6,576 nucleotides of DNA from Flammeovirgaceae bacterium UBA2786. GTDB lineage: Bacteria > Bacteroidota > Bacteroidia > Cytophagales > Cyclobacteriaceae. Below the pieces are notes generated by a model. That model saw only the letters and a list, made by a program, of their open reading frames with translations. It was not told the origin of the DNA and searched no databases. Of this stretch, positions 1 to 5,488 are shown piece by piece. The position numbers were made by a program, and so were the translations under genes. How positions within the stretch are numbered: the stretch's first letter is position 1; the number at the start of each line of letters is the position of its first letter. The stretch lies in assembly GCA_002352225.1 (NCBI GenBank), contig DEIA01000036.1, positions 97,361 through 103,936 of the forward strand, read 5' to 3'.

Positions 1-278
1 GCTTCAATAACAGGAATCACACGTTTCAACTCTTCTGACTCAGAAATATCCGTAGCTCCGGGTCTTGACGAGTATCCGCCCACATCCAGAAAATCAGCGC
101 CTTCCAGCACCATGGTTTCAGCGCGTTGCAGCACATCTGCAACTGTAGGTAAACGGCTACCTTCATAAAAACTATCAGATGTAACATTAAGAATACCCAT
201 TACTTTAGGGGCAGAAAGATCAATAAACCGACCCTGCGCATTCAGTGTTTTGTTGGCTGAAAATATTTTACTTTGCAC
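1..278 (-). CDS. folP: Dihydropteroate synthase, N-terminal part (runs off left edge)
   Basis: This enzyme condenses p-aminobenzoate with 6-hydroxymethyl-dihydropterin diphosphate to make dihydropteroate in cytoplasmic folate synthesis. Only the first 92 codons are present. They carry two hallmark family segments: MGILNVTSDSF at residues 27-37, which begins the TIM barrel and contains the Asn (N31) that helps bind metal and diphosphate, and DVGGYSSRPGA at 65-75, the loop that binds pABA and sulfonamides. The usual TPDSF and STRP are here TSDSF and SSRP, a variation I recall as common in Bacteroidota. I chose the GTG at 276-278 because it gives the expected ~26 residues before MGILNVT and I see no in-frame ATG shortly upstream. 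No Shine-Dalgarno sequence precedes it. The gene is divergent from the DUF1599 gene with a 4-bp gap. Function is near certain; the exact start is less so. Confidence 0.95.
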   Translation of the reverse strand, partial: MQSKIFSANKTLNAQGRFIDLSAPKVMGILNVTSDSFYEGSRLPTVADVLQRAETMVLEGADFLDVGGYSSRPGATDISESEELKRVIPVIE

Positions 279-282
279 CGTT

Positions 283-828
283 ATGAATGAAAAAACTACC
301 CACGAATATAAAGAGGTGATAGCCACGTGCAAAGAATTATTTGCCCGTAAAACACAAGATTACGGAACCGCGTGGCGTGTGCTGCGTCTTCCGTCTATTA
401 CAGACCAGATTCTTATAAAAGCACAGCGAATACGCAGCATTCAGGAAAAAGGCGTACAAAAAGTGGATGACCCGATTAAAGACGAGTTTATCGGGATTAT
501 TAATTATTGTGTTATCGCCATGATTCAGCTTCAACTAAAAGATTCAGATACGCTGGAAATGAATTTCAAAGAACTGGAACCTCTTTATGATCAGGCTGTA
601 ACCGAAACATTTGAACTGTTGCAAAACAAAAACCATGATTATGACGAGGCCTGGCGCGAGATGCGCGTAAGTTCTATGACCGACATAATTCTTATGAAAT
701 TGTTAAGAGTGAAACAAATTGAAAATAATGACGGTAAATTGCTGGCGAGTGAAGGGATAAAAGCAAACTATCAGGATATGATTAATTACGCAGTGTTTTG
801 TATGATAAAGTTGTCGAAAGAAGGATAA
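283..828 (+). CDS. DUF1599 domain protein with two tandem copies of the domain
   Basis: This is a 181-residue soluble protein that I recognise as the DUF1599 family, which I recall is also called nucleotide modification associated domain 1. Its biochemical role is not established. It consists of two copies of one helical module, at about residues 9-85 and 102-178. Each has K-x2-DY-x2-AWR-x2-R (K23, D26, Y27, A30-R32, R35; and K116, D119, Y120, A123-R125, R128), then TD, K and R residues (40-49 and 133-142), then a closing INY segment (73-75 and 167-169). The DxxNY at 165-169 recalls phage and MazG-like all-alpha nucleotide hydrolases, but that link is inference. The ATG at 283 is preferred to one at 250, because the extra residues are not part of the module and would overlap folP. 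No signal peptide or membrane segment is visible. In Bacteroidota I recall this gene next to folP and a DoxX gene, as here. Confidence 0.88.
   Translation: MNEKTTHEYKEVIATCKELFARKTQDYGTAWRVLRLPSITDQILIKAQRIRSIQEKGVQKVDDPIKDEFIGIINYCVIAMIQLQLKDSDTLEMNFKELEPLYDQAVTETFELLQNKNHDYDEAWREMRVSSMTDIILMKLLRVKQIENNDGKLLASEGIKANYQDMINYAVFCMIKLSKEG
307..816 (+). repeat. Internal protein duplication within the DUF1599 gene
   Basis: The region encodes two homologous modules, at roughly 307-537 and 586-816, with equivalent residues 93-94 positions apart. Matching pairs include K23/K116, D26/D119, Y27/Y120, W31/W124, R35/R128, T40-D41/T133-D134, K46/K139, R49/R142 and N74-Y75/N168-Y169. The repeat is clear in the protein but not in the DNA, so the duplication is old. 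Confidence 0.8.
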
Positions 829-937
829 AACTGTGTTAAGTGATAAGTATACCTTTAGCTTTTGTAAAAAAAGCATTTTGATAACGCTGATTTATAAACC
901 GACCAACTGTGGACTGTGGTCCATTTATATTTAAACC
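829..937. other. Intergenic leader before the DoxX/MauE gene, with a tandem 7-bp repeat
   Basis: This 109-bp gap is AT-rich. At 906-919 ACTGTGG occurs twice in tandem. The second copy overlaps a small hairpin, GGAC-TGTG-GTCC at 911-922, and GACCA at 901-905 could instead pair with TGGTC at 917-921. These structures end about 15 bases before the ATG at 938, so they would sit in the leader if transcription starts upstream. TAGCTTTTG at 856-864 resembles the Bacteroidota -7 element TAnnTTTG with one extra T, but I see no -33 TTG at a proper distance. A weak A/T stem (GCTTTT at 858-863 with AAAAGC at 869-874) is not convincing as a terminator. Confidence 0.35.
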
Positions 938-2044
938 ATGTTCAAAAAAATCATTGATCAATTCTCCCGGTTCTTTGTAGGTGGCCTGCTGATATTCTCG
1001 GGGTTAATTAAATTAAACGACCCCATCGGTACGCAGATTAAAATGGAAGAATATTTTGAAGTGTTTGCTGAAGACTTCGGTTCATTCTTCCATCACTTTA
1101 TACCCTGGGCGCTGGAGATTGGCATGATCATGATTATTCTGGAATTAATGCTGGGTGTTGCAATCCTTATTTTCTGGCGCATGAACCTTACAGCCTGGTT
1201 GCTTCTGCTTATGATGACGTTCTTCACCTTCCTTACGTTTTACTCAGCCTACTTTAATAAAGTTACAGATTGTGGCTGCTTTGGCGATGCTATTAAACTT
1301 ACGCCATGGGAATCGTTTACCAAAGATGTTATCCTGATGGTATTTGTTATGCACTTATTTTGGTATAGGAAAAGCTATAAGCCAGTCTTACGCATCAGAA
1401 CAGGAAACATAATAGTAGCAAGCACCATCATCCTAAGTTTTATACTGGGCGTTTATGCCATCCGGCATTTACCGTTTATTGATTTCCGCGCTTATAAAAT
1501 AGGAAATAACATTCCTGCGCAAATGATACCCCCCGAGCAGCCGATTATTGAGTATATCTTTGAGAAGGACGGTAAGGAAGTGCGCGACACTAGATTTCTG
1601 TCAGATGCCGAGGGTTATAAGTATGTTTCTTCTCACGTGCTGAACGCGGATAAAATCAAACCAAAAATTACAGACTACTCAATCAGCAGCCCCGAGGGCG
1701 AAGACAAAACGCAATATACATTTGAAGGCAACCGGATACTGATTGTACTCTTTGATGTAAAGAAAGCATCGGTAAAAAATATTGCTAACGTGCGCGAACT
1801 TACCCGGCAACTGGAAGGAAAAGTAGATTGTTTTATTCTTACCTCTTCCGGTGCCGAAGCAATGGAGGCATTCCGGCATGAACACCAGCTGGCTGTACCC
1901 TACTATTATGCCGATGCAACCGTGCTAAAAACCATTATACGGTCTAACCCCGGCATTGCTTTGTGGAGTAACGGAACTGTGCTGGGTAACTGGCACCATA
2001 ACGATACGCCTGAGGCCGCCACAGTGCTGGCGTTGTTGCCATGA
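938..2044 (+). CDS. DoxX/MauE-like redox-associated membrane protein with thioredoxin-like C-terminal domain
   Basis: This is a 368-residue inner-membrane protein. Hydrophobic segments lie at about 12-26, 57-79, 84-106, 128-143 and 158-175. The N-terminal segment SGLIKLNDPIGTQ (21-33), followed by EEYFEVF, is the Bacteroidota DoxX signature. DCGCFGD at 111-117, at the end of the third helix, is the MauE/DoxX cysteine motif that suggests thiol-disulfide chemistry at the membrane. After PFIDFRAYKIG (179-189) comes a tail of ~180 residues, probably periplasmic. It has a thioredoxin-like strand pattern (RILIVLFD 266-273, DCFILTSS 297-304) and the conserved KTIIRSNPG (331-339), whose Pro may be the cis-Pro of the fold. 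The tail has no CxxC; the only cysteines in the protein are 112, 114 and 298. The start fits homologues that I recall. Its last four bases overlap the shikimate kinase start. Family assignment is firm; substrate and partner are unknown. Confidence 0.85.
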   Translation: MFKKIIDQFSRFFVGGLLIFSGLIKLNDPIGTQIKMEEYFEVFAEDFGSFFHHFIPWALEIGMIMIILELMLGVAILIFWRMNLTAWLLLLMMTFFTFLTFYSAYFNKVTDCGCFGDAIKLTPWESFTKDVILMVFVMHLFWYRKSYKPVLRIRTGNIIVASTIILSFILGVYAIRHLPFIDFRAYKIGNNIPAQMIPPEQPIIEYIFEKDGKEVRDTRFLSDAEGYKYVSSHVLNADKIKPKITDYSISSPEGEDKTQYTFEGNRILIVLFDVKKASVKNIANVRELTRQLEGKVDCFILTSSGAEAMEAFRHEHQLAVPYYYADATVLKTIIRSNPGIALWSNGTVLGNWHHNDTPEAATVLALLP

Positions 2045-2550
2045 CAACAAAGTATTTTTTAATTGGATTACCGGGTTGCGGAAAATCTACGTTGGGCAAG
2101 CAATTGGCCATCTATTTAAAAATTCCTTTTATTGATCTGGATGCAGAGATTGAAAAATCAGTCAACCTTCCTGTGCGTGATATTTTTAAAAAGTATGGTG
2201 AAAATTTTTTCCGGCAACAGGAGGCTGAAGTGCTAACCGCGTGGGCCGAAAGTTCAGGAGAATTTGTAATGGCTACAGGGGGTGGAGCTCCCGTCTTTTT
2301 TAATAATATGAAGACAATGAACAGGCATGGTCGTACTTTTTTTCTGGATGTACCTACCCGCGATATCACCAACCGGATTTTGAACTCGAACAAAGAAGAG
2401 CGGCCATTATTCGCTTCGCTCGCTCCGGATGAATTAAAAGATAAAATTGAATTCTTGCGCTCGCACCGAATTCCGTTTTACAACCAGGCCCACACAACCC
2501 TAACCGGAGTTATTCAACTGGCAGATCTTATTGAAGCCATAAAATCTTAA
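2041..2550 (+). CDS. aroK: Shikimate kinase
   Basis: This cytoplasmic enzyme phosphorylates shikimate at the 3-hydroxyl with ATP, the fifth step towards chorismate and hence aromatic amino acids, folate and menaquinone. All key elements are present in 169 residues, the normal length. The Walker A is GLPGCGKST at 9-17. DLD at 32-34 includes the shikimate-binding D34, and R58 lies in FFRQQE. The glycine triplet is GGG at 80-82, the lid is ERPLF with R121, and R143-x3-Y147 lies near the end. The start ATG overlaps the TGA of the upstream membrane protein (ATGA), which indicates translational coupling and one transcript. No other aro gene is in the window. AroK and AroL cannot be told apart here, so the symbol is generic. 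Confidence 0.95.
   Translation: MTTKYFLIGLPGCGKSTLGKQLAIYLKIPFIDLDAEIEKSVNLPVRDIFKKYGENFFRQQEAEVLTAWAESSGEFVMATGGGAPVFFNNMKTMNRHGRTFFLDVPTRDITNRILNSNKEERPLFASLAPDELKDKIEFLRSHRIPFYNQAHTTLTGVIQLADLIEAIKS
2547..2550. other. Overlapping stop codons of two convergent genes (TTAA)
   Basis: The palindrome TTAA holds both stops: TAA at 2548-2550 for shikimate kinase and TAA (reading 2549-2547) for the barrel gene on the other strand. There is no intergenic space and no visible hairpin with a U tract at this junction. Each transcript must therefore end inside the other gene's 3' region or be antisense to it. Confidence 0.9.
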
Positions 2551-4109
2551 AACGGAAATCCCAGAGTAATCATACCAAAACTGGTTTTATTATCCATAGT
2601 TACCAACGGACTGTTTGGAAGGTTTACGCTATACGGCCTGTAGGTGTTTGCCCCCTGGCTAAATACTATGGCAAAATCAGCATAGAATTTTTGCGTGCGA
2701 TACCCCACACCACCAGAAAATGATGTGATGTTACGACTGCTGTTATTTTGTTCTGTTTTAAATGGATCGGGCATGAATGAACCGCCAGCCCTGAATCTTA
2801 GCTTATCCATTCTGAACTCCGCACCCAATCGAACATTGGCTGTAGTCTGGTAAGCATCCTTAATACTTCTATTATCCGAATCGAACGAAATACCGCTGAG
2901 GCCGGAAGAATATCGGGCACCTGCATAATTAATTAAGTCAACATCGGCAGAAACGAATCCATATTTATTAATAAACACTACAGCGCCCACACTCAGTTTT
3001 CCTGGGGTACGCAGCGAATATTCAGAGATAATTTCATCTGTATATTCGCTTTCATCGTTCAGAATGGTTTGACCATCGCCAAAGTAATCAAAGTTATTCC
3101 ACTCTGTTGTTAACTCAGAACGATACACATCTGTTACACTCAATAAGGTGGGCGTTGTATACGATAATCCAATCTGAAATATATCCATCGGGCGAAAGAT
3201 TGTTCCCAGTGTTGCATTAATGCCCGAAGCTCTTATCTGAAGTTCTTCCACAAGATCAAGTCTGTCCAGTGGTGCATAGTTCGGATCTAATTCAAAAAAG
3301 AAATCAGACTCAGCATACTGCTTTTCGCTCCGGTAACGAATGGTTGAAAGCCCTAGCCCTGCCCCCAGAAATAGTTTATCGCTTAGGTTAGCGCCATACG
3401 ATAAATTCCATTGATTGTGCGAACCGGTTGTACGGATAGTTTCATTTTGAAGCGCCCAACGAATGTCGTCCGGGTCGCCAAATGTTTGAAGGGGAGACCC
3501 ATAAATATATTCTCCGTTCTGATCTTGCCCTACATTATCGATCAGGTAAGTGTTGTAAGCCAGGCCGGGTAGCGAGTTGAAATAACTGTTGTCACCGTTG
3601 TTCTGGTAATCAAAATTTGCCGGATTTATTCCGTAAGCATCATCCATAAAATAATCGATAATGGAATTGCTTGCGTTATCGCCCTGGTAACTAAAAACCT
3701 GATTAAAATTATTAACTCTATTGAAGGTAACAGCAAACGTACCACTCAAAAAACCTTTGCGCCCGTCCTGTTCTGTTTGAAACACCAGACTAAAGGCGGG
3801 GATATGTAAATTGGTTTTTGAATCTGAAGATTTATTATTGAGATATTCACTGTTTACAGTAGCGCTATTAAAGCCCGGTGAAATAGTAAACTCCGAACGA
3901 TTAAACATACCCAGCCCGGCCGGATTAGATAAAGCTGAGCTGTAATCTCCGCCCAAACTGGTTTGTACCCCGCCCATACCCATAATACGGGCACTACCGG
4001 CAGGCTTTACTCTACTAAACAGCAAAGCCGTTTCGGTAAAGTTTTGCGCCTGAAGTAACCCCGGTAAAAGCATGGCAACGCCAGCGAGCATTTTGCCCAA
4101 TATTTTCAT
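2547..4109 (-). CDS. FadL/OmpP1-type outer-membrane beta-barrel protein
   Basis: This 520-residue protein looks like a FadL/OmpP1/TodX-family outer-membrane channel, whose known members take up hydrophobic compounds. Residues 1-21 form a signal peptide ending LLQA, with cleavage before Q22. The next ~50 residues match the family's N-terminal plug: ARIMGMGGVQTSLGGD (40-55), then NPAGLG (62-67), which corresponds to the NPAG motif of FadL. The rest alternates polar and hydrophobic residues with many aromatics and Asn/Asp/Ser-rich loops, as in a beta-barrel. It ends ITLGFPF, a terminal Phe expected of a barrel assembly signal. It lies 44 bp downstream of the secreted low-complexity gene on the same strand, so they are probably one operon. 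No Shine-Dalgarno sequence precedes the ATG. The substrate cannot be read from the sequence. PorV-like proteins share this fold, so a secretion-related role is an alternative. Confidence 0.8.
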   Translation of the reverse strand: MKILGKMLAGVAMLLPGLLQAQNFTETALLFSRVKPAGSARIMGMGGVQTSLGGDYSSALSNPAGLGMFNRSEFTISPGFNSATVNSEYLNNKSSDSKTNLHIPAFSLVFQTEQDGRKGFLSGTFAVTFNRVNNFNQVFSYQGDNASNSIIDYFMDDAYGINPANFDYQNNGDNSYFNSLPGLAYNTYLIDNVGQDQNGEYIYGSPLQTFGDPDDIRWALQNETIRTTGSHNQWNLSYGANLSDKLFLGAGLGLSTIRYRSEKQYAESDFFFELDPNYAPLDRLDLVEELQIRASGINATLGTIFRPMDIFQIGLSYTTPTLLSVTDVYRSELTTEWNNFDYFGDGQTILNDESEYTDEIISEYSLRTPGKLSVGAVVFINKYGFVSADVDLINYAGARYSSGLSGISFDSDNRSIKDAYQTTANVRLGAEFRMDKLRFRAGGSFMPDPFKTEQNNSSRNITSFSGGVGYRTQKFYADFAIVFSQGANTYRPYSVNLPNSPLVTMDNKTSFGMITLGFPF

Positions 4110-4153
4110 GTCAGGAAATTTTGTTAGTAACCGAACCTTTCAGCGAATACGCC

Positions 4154-5263
4154 TTAGTTATTACGACCTCTTGAACCGCCTGATGAAGAACCTCCGCCTG
4201 ATGATGAGCCACTGCTTCGGCTTCCACCACTGTTGGAGAACCCACTTGAGCGCGAAGAATTTCCGCTGCTGCTGTTATCATACCAGCTGTTGGAACGCCC
4301 CGAACTTCTGCTATTGTCGAAAGTAGCGTTGTTGTTTCTGGTATTGCTACCCGAACTTGTATTATTCCAAACCGGACGGGTTGCGGAAGTATTCTCAGGA
4401 TTACTTCTCCAGCCCCGCTGGTAATAATCTCCGCTTGTTGAAGCTGTTCGTGTTGCGCTTCTTGAACCACTTCCTCCACGGGTATCATTTTGAATAGCTG
4501 CTGATTGGCGATTGCCTCCACCTGAATTAACACTATTGTTCATATCGCTGGAGCGTGATGATCTTTTACCGTATGCAACCCGACTACCACTATCGCCACC
4601 GCCAACAATAATTATTGTTGGTCTGTACCACGAGTTCATACCCCAACTGTTCCAGCCAATATTGCTCCAGGGGTTAAAGGGATTATAGCCGTAACCATAT
4701 CCAAATCCATAAGGATCCATTCCCCACGAATTCCAACCATAATTATTCCAGGGCGAGTAACCCCATGAACTCATACCCCAACCCAATCCCATAGAAAAAC
4801 TAAGGCCCGGTCTGTAAAAACTGTTGTATCCATAAGGATCCATTCCCCATGCAGAACCATAATAAGGGTTATAGCCGCCAACCCGATAAGGGTTCATTCC
4901 CCCCATCATGTAAGGGTTATTCATACCATAGTAATTCCAATTTGCCGGGCTATTGTAAATATTTTGATTTACGGCTGTTGGCACATAATCAGGAGTAAAG
5001 TAACTCACCTGCTCTTGCGGTGCAGGTGCGTTACCCGATTGTGAAATATACTCTGGGTTAACATTGCGGGCAGAATAGCTATCGGTAGGGTTAATAGGAG
5101 TTCTTACCTCCGACTGACGGGTTGATAATTCTGATAATGGTTTTGAAGCAGCAATCTTAGCCCTGTCGCTCGCCTTGAAATACATATCATCAAACTCTGC
5201 CTGTGCGCTCGCCACCACCGCTATTACCATTAACAGGCCCGTAAACGTGATTTTGGATTTCAT
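4154..5263 (-). CDS. Secreted low-complexity protein, Tyr/Gly/Trp-rich then Ser/Gly/Arg/Asn-rich
   Basis: I do not recognise a functional family for this 369-residue protein. It has a clear signal peptide (MKSK, hydrophobic 6-18, cleavage after ASA at 20 or AQA at 22). A charged stretch follows (23-60), with DDMYFKASDR that may be a conserved entry motif, and then a Pro/Gln/Tyr-rich linker to ~105. Residues 107-214 are dominated by Tyr, Gly, Trp, Asn, Met and Pro, with short repeats WGMDPYG (139-145, 180-186) and GWNSWGM (176-182, 203-209). After TIIIVGGGD (216-224) and YGKRSSRSSD (231-240), the tail to 369 is Ser/Gly/Asn/Arg-rich and ends SRGRNN. There are no membrane segments after the signal and no cysteines. 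It is probably exported to the periplasm or surface. A structural, adhesive or matrix role is speculation. It is probably the first gene of an operon with the FadL-like barrel. Confidence 0.75.
   Translation of the reverse strand: MKSKITFTGLLMVIAVVASAQAEFDDMYFKASDRAKIAASKPLSELSTRQSEVRTPINPTDSYSARNVNPEYISQSGNAPAPQEQVSYFTPDYVPTAVNQNIYNSPANWNYYGMNNPYMMGGMNPYRVGGYNPYYGSAWGMDPYGYNSFYRPGLSFSMGLGWGMSSWGYSPWNNYGWNSWGMDPYGFGYGYGYNPFNPWSNIGWNSWGMNSWYRPTIIIVGGGDSGSRVAYGKRSSRSSDMNNSVNSGGGNRQSAAIQNDTRGGSGSRSATRTASTSGDYYQRGWRSNPENTSATRPVWNNTSSGSNTRNNNATFDNSRSSGRSNSWYDNSSSGNSSRSSGFSNSGGSRSSGSSSGGGSSSGGSRGRNN
4157..4594 (-). repeat. Low-complexity Ser/Gly/Arg/Asn-coding tract
   Basis: This stretch encodes residues 224-369 of the secreted protein, almost entirely Ser, Gly, Asn, Arg and Thr in short irregular patterns such as RSSGRSNS and SGSSSGGGSSSGGS. 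Repetitive Ser, Gly and Asn codons also keep another frame on the same strand open at 4111-4533. The tract is likely unstructured in the protein and prone to length change. Confidence 0.7.
4705..4849 (-). repeat. Two copies of a 22-bp direct repeat encoding WGMDPYG
   Basis: Positions 4705-4726 and 4828-4849 are identical over 22 bases (both begin ATCCATAAGG and end ATTCCCCA on the plus strand). They encode WGMDPYG plus one further base. The start-to-start distance is 123 bp, exactly 41 codons, so loss or gain by recombination between them would keep the frame. A looser repeat encodes GWNSWGM at 4718-4738 and 4637-4657. Confidence 0.85.
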
Positions 5264-5488
5264 AACATTAAAATTTTAGTTCAACAACCTATTTAACGTA
5301 AATACCCCTGTTGGGGATATATTTCTATAACAAGTTTACTGTTTAATTCGTGCAAATTCCAGCCGTTTTATCTGGTAGTTATGCCATTTTTTAATGGGTT
5401 ATTTTTTAAGCCCAGCACCCCAACCAGTCAAACCTCCTTCTATATTTGCCGAATCATTCAAAAGTAGGAAAAATTTTAGGTTAATCCG
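5264..5488. other. Divergent intergenic region between the secreted-protein operon and proS
   Basis: This 225-bp AT-rich region must carry promoters in both directions. For the leftward operon, the best candidate is TAAACTTG on the minus strand (5338-5331), one mismatch from TAnnTTTG. Its possible -33 TTG (5355-5353) is only 14 bases away, which is short. A 4-bp GC hairpin, CCCC-TGTT-GGGG at 5305-5316, would lie in the leader of that operon. CCATT-TTTT-AATGG at 5384-5397, followed by a T-rich run, is A/T-rich and of doubtful meaning. No RNA gene or convincing small protein gene is visible. Confidence 0.5.
5441..5448 (+). promoter_or_regulatory. Candidate Bacteroidota -7 element for proS
   Basis: TATATTTG matches the Bacteroidota housekeeping -7 consensus TAnnTTTG exactly and ends 40 bases before the proS ATG, implying a leader of roughly 35 bases. 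The usual -33 TTG is not present at the expected 17-23 base spacing, so this is a partial match only. The weak AGG at 5478-5480, ~8 bases before the ATG, is the only ribosome-binding hint. Confidence 0.5.

Noticed and set aside
268..275. TTACTTTG before the DUF1599 start as a -7 element.
   Set aside because: It has one mismatch to TAnnTTTG, the nearest TTG triplets are 12-15 bases away, which is too close, and it would leave almost no leader.
250..282. An earlier ATG at 250 would extend the DUF1599 protein by 11 residues.
   Set aside because: The extra residues lie outside the repeated module and the extension would overlap the folP coding region by 29 bases; the ATG at 283 is better.
858..879. 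GCTTTT/AAAAGC stem after the DUF1599 gene as a possible terminator.
   Set aside because: The stem is almost all A-T pairs, is followed by only ATTTT, and is too weak to be convincing.
2112..2393. A 93-codon minus-strand frame inside shikimate kinase.
   Set aside because: It lies fully antisense to a well-supported enzyme gene and shows no motif of its own.
4072..4326. A plus-strand frame across the junction of the two minus-strand genes.
   Set aside because: It is antisense to both genes, with a Cys/His/Leu composition typical of a shadow of the Ser/Gly-rich tract, and no family resemblance.
4111..4533. A 140-codon frame on the minus strand overlapping the end of the secreted-protein gene.
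   Set aside because: It is an off-frame reading of the repetitive Ser/Gly/Asn codons. The main frame has the signal peptide and coherent composition, and this one has no recognisable domain.
5384..5408. A hairpin CCATT/AATGG followed by a T-rich run that could be a rightward terminator.
   Set aside because: The stem is only 5 bp and A/T-rich, and no rightward gene ends nearby.
5381..5467. A 28-codon plus-strand frame starting ATGCCA before proS.
   Set aside because: It has no ribosome-binding site or recognisable motif, and it spans the likely proS promoter.
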